Below are positions 62,323 to 64,000 of a DNA stretch of 64,000 bases, one piece after another. Source of the DNA: Ypsolopha sequella. Its lineage: Eukaryota > Arthropoda > Insecta > Lepidoptera > Ypsolophidae. The stretch spans positions 1,116,001-1,180,000 of the forward strand of contig OW203983.1 in assembly GCA_934047225.1 (NCBI GenBank). Direction: 5' to 3'. Both the position numbers and the translations under genes were made by a program. The notes beneath the pieces were generated by a model that searched no databases, had not been told where the DNA came from, and saw nothing but the letters and a program-made list of their open reading frames with translations. Each line of letters opens with the position of its first letter. The stretch's first letter is position 1.

Positions 62323-62336
62323 CTAATAACAAATTA

Positions 62337-62404
62337 AATCATTTGGGTAAGTGCGAGTTCGACTCACCCACAAAGGGTTCCGTACCACCACGCAATACGG
62401 GTAC
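62337..62404. repeat. Dispersed repeat fragment (GGGTTCCGTACC)
   Basis: gtaagtgcgagttcgactca and caaagggttccgtaccacc, as at 26400-26450. The retrovirus LTR is inserted in it, about 80 bp from exon 1. Confidence 0.55.
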
Positions 62405-62636
62405 TGTTAGGATCGGCCTTGGAAGAGTCTTTTTAAAAAAGGAAATAATCTTTAAGACAAAATAAAACTCTTTAATAAAAAATTGCCTTTAAAAGTATAT
62501 GTCTGGAACGCGACGCGGGCTGTGGCGAACTAACTGGCCGCGGAGCGGTCCAGGAGTTTTGTACAATGTACTTTGCTGACTCTAATGGAAAATATTAGAA
62601 ACAGGGCAGATTACTGTACATATGAATCCTATAACA
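62405..62636 (-). repeat. 3' LTR of an insect endogenous retrovirus
   Basis: 232 bp with TGTTA...TAACA ends on the minus strand, preceded by a purine run (aaacagggggt) after the env stop. The other LTR would lie beyond position 64000, so identity and target-site duplication cannot be checked. Confidence 0.65.
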
Positions 62637-62688
62637 ACCCCCTGTTTAAGAGTAAACTTACGCAATATTAGGCGAAGTTTATGTTATT

Positions 62689-64000
62689 TTAATCTATTCT
62701 TAGTCTTGGTTGAGGAACAGACTCTTCAACCATTTCGGTTTGATGATTGGAAGAAGAGCAGTTATCAGAATTATCTGCTTTATAAACCTTGCGAAAGTGT
62801 TTCAGACATTTACTTGATTTACAAGTATACAAAATTAAGCTTAAACATAAAATAATTGAAAATGTACTTAAAATAGGAAAACTAATATGATTACTTAGTT
62901 TATCGTTAGGAACAATCACTGTTTTAGATTCATCAATCAATTTATCAGACATTTGTTTCAAAATTTTCAAATCGCTAAGATCTATACTTGAGAATTTTGG
63001 AATACTGAGATTGACGTTTAATTGTTTAAATTTATCAAAGTTACAACACTGATCTTTTATCAAGTCAAAATCTGAGCTTATTCTATTTATTTTTATCTTA
63101 GGACTAACTCTACCGAGTAACTTAACATTCTTACAGAATACAGTACATTCAGGTTTAATATGAAGTATACCTGTACCTAATATAGTTTTTGTCTATGAGT
63201 TCAGTGTTACATTCTATAGAAATCTTAGTTGGTTGGGATTGTACAAACAGCCATTTGTTATCGTTAAGTCTATGCCAAATATCTAAGTTTCCATACAGGA
63301 ATTTAGTTTTACATTCTCTTGGTAACCTTGTGGTTACTTTTGTTACAATGTCAATTTCACATACAGAACTACTTGTGGTTGTGGAAATATCTAAGTTATT
63401 ACAAAGGAAAGCCTGGTTGAAAATTGTTTTACAATTATTTAAGTCGTCAAAATTTACGTACGTTGATTTGTCTTCACTTAGTCCTAAGTATTGTTTTGTA
63501 GGAATCATTAAAGCAAAGGAATTCGGTTCACTGACATTATGTGGAACTGGAACTGGAATGACCTTGAATAAACTATACTCCATAGAATAAACTAAAGGAA
63601 GTTTAAGAACAAAAATAATCTTACTATCTAGAATATATGATATAAGTTCTGATACATTTATCAAAATATGAATATTATTTAATTCTAAGTTTACAGGAAA
63701 TTCTTTAAATCTAGGCAAAAATCTTAAATTATCTAACATGTCATTAAACAATTGTTTGGGTGTAATGACTGAAGGATGTAGGACATTACTATTTGCAAAT
63801 AGAATAGAATTAACAATATCTTCTAACTTAAAAGACAAAGTTAACAAACTAGATTGTAAAACATTTAAAATTTCATTTACATTATTCTTTGATACTAACG
63901 CATTCGTTATATTTGACATATTATTAGTAGTAAGAGTAAGTTTTTCAATAGCATCATTCAAACGTGCTTCGTTCTTACTCATTTGACGAATTGAGTTATT
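62689..64000 (-). pseudogene. Insect endogenous retrovirus (errantivirus-like) env, frameshifted
   Basis: Two consecutive minus-strand frames: 63155-63982 (open to the window edge) and 62689-63063. The first has an envelope-type ectodomain with scattered Cys (for example AFLCNN and PRECKTKFLYGN); the second has a hydrophobic segment of about 20 residues (FPILSTFSIILCLSLILYT), a short basic stretch and an acidic tail, like a membrane anchor and cytoplasmic end. This layout fits the env of gypsy-type errantiviruses, related to baculovirus F proteins (established family; my assignment is by pattern). The two frames are separated by a shift near 63160-63190, so this copy is probably defective. 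The N-terminus, gag and pol are outside the window. Confidence 0.65.

Overview
The window looks like a lepidopteran (moth or butterfly) genome: an AT-rich background, one very long split gene, and introns filled with insect retroelements, tRNA-derived SINE-like copies, MITEs and the dispersed GGTACGGAACCCT repeats that are common in moths. Nothing bacterial is present.

The only clear host gene is an axonemal dynein heavy chain on the minus strand, DNAH5/DNAH8 type (outer-arm gamma-type chain). I could build 27 consecutive exons with matching phases from 62322 (N-terminal side) down to 2945 (C-terminal side), about 5.0 kb or 1,665 codons. They cover part of the tail (exons 1-9), the linker (10-17), AAA1 with its P-loop and Walker B (18-21) and AAA1 end to AAA2 (22-27). 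Both ends of the gene lie outside the window: the start codon, AAA3-6, stalk and stop are not here. All introns are GT-AG except one GC-AG intron after exon 10. Exon 4 is followed by a decayed tandem copy and a partial third copy.

The introns hold the rest. From low to high coordinates: a decayed Ty1/copia pol (1-2030, minus); LINE fragments (3.6-5.9 kb); a 3.2-kb near-perfect palindrome (6321-9558) whose arms each carry the 3' part of the same cysteine-rich ORF; LINE pieces and a SINE (10-13 kb); a minisatellite-like family (15-16.5 kb); a BEL/Pao fragment; an apparently intact Ty3/gypsy element with identical 92-bp LTRs and one 1,361-codon gag-pol ORF (17302-21942, plus); several LINE and gypsy remnants (25-31.5 kb); a 42-bp coding-like minisatellite (31.5 kb); a gypsy remnant and MITE (36.5-37.6 kb); an orphan THAP-domain first exon (42.2 kb); two inverted copies of a 0.7-0.8-kb repeat (42.5 and 59.5 kb); a 214-codon retroelement C-terminal ORF (44.8 kb); RTE, LINE and Penelope-like fragments (46.7-52.2 kb); a 31-copy 50-bp satellite (54.7-56.3 kb); a 53-bp-arm palindrome (57.3 kb); a 38-bp minisatellite with a five-unit higher-order repeat (61.5-62.0 kb); and the 3' end of an insect endogenous retrovirus (env and LTR, 62.4-64.0 kb, minus) whose env is broken by a frameshift.

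No new multi-gene system is evident. The most unusual items are the large palindrome with its conserved ORF, the decayed tandem exon copies in the dynein gene, the very-short-LTR gypsy element without an obvious target-site duplication, and two separated pieces of a retroelement with an R2-like CCHC plus endonuclease-like C-terminus. Splice sites and family assignments were read by eye and not tested by alignment or RNA data.
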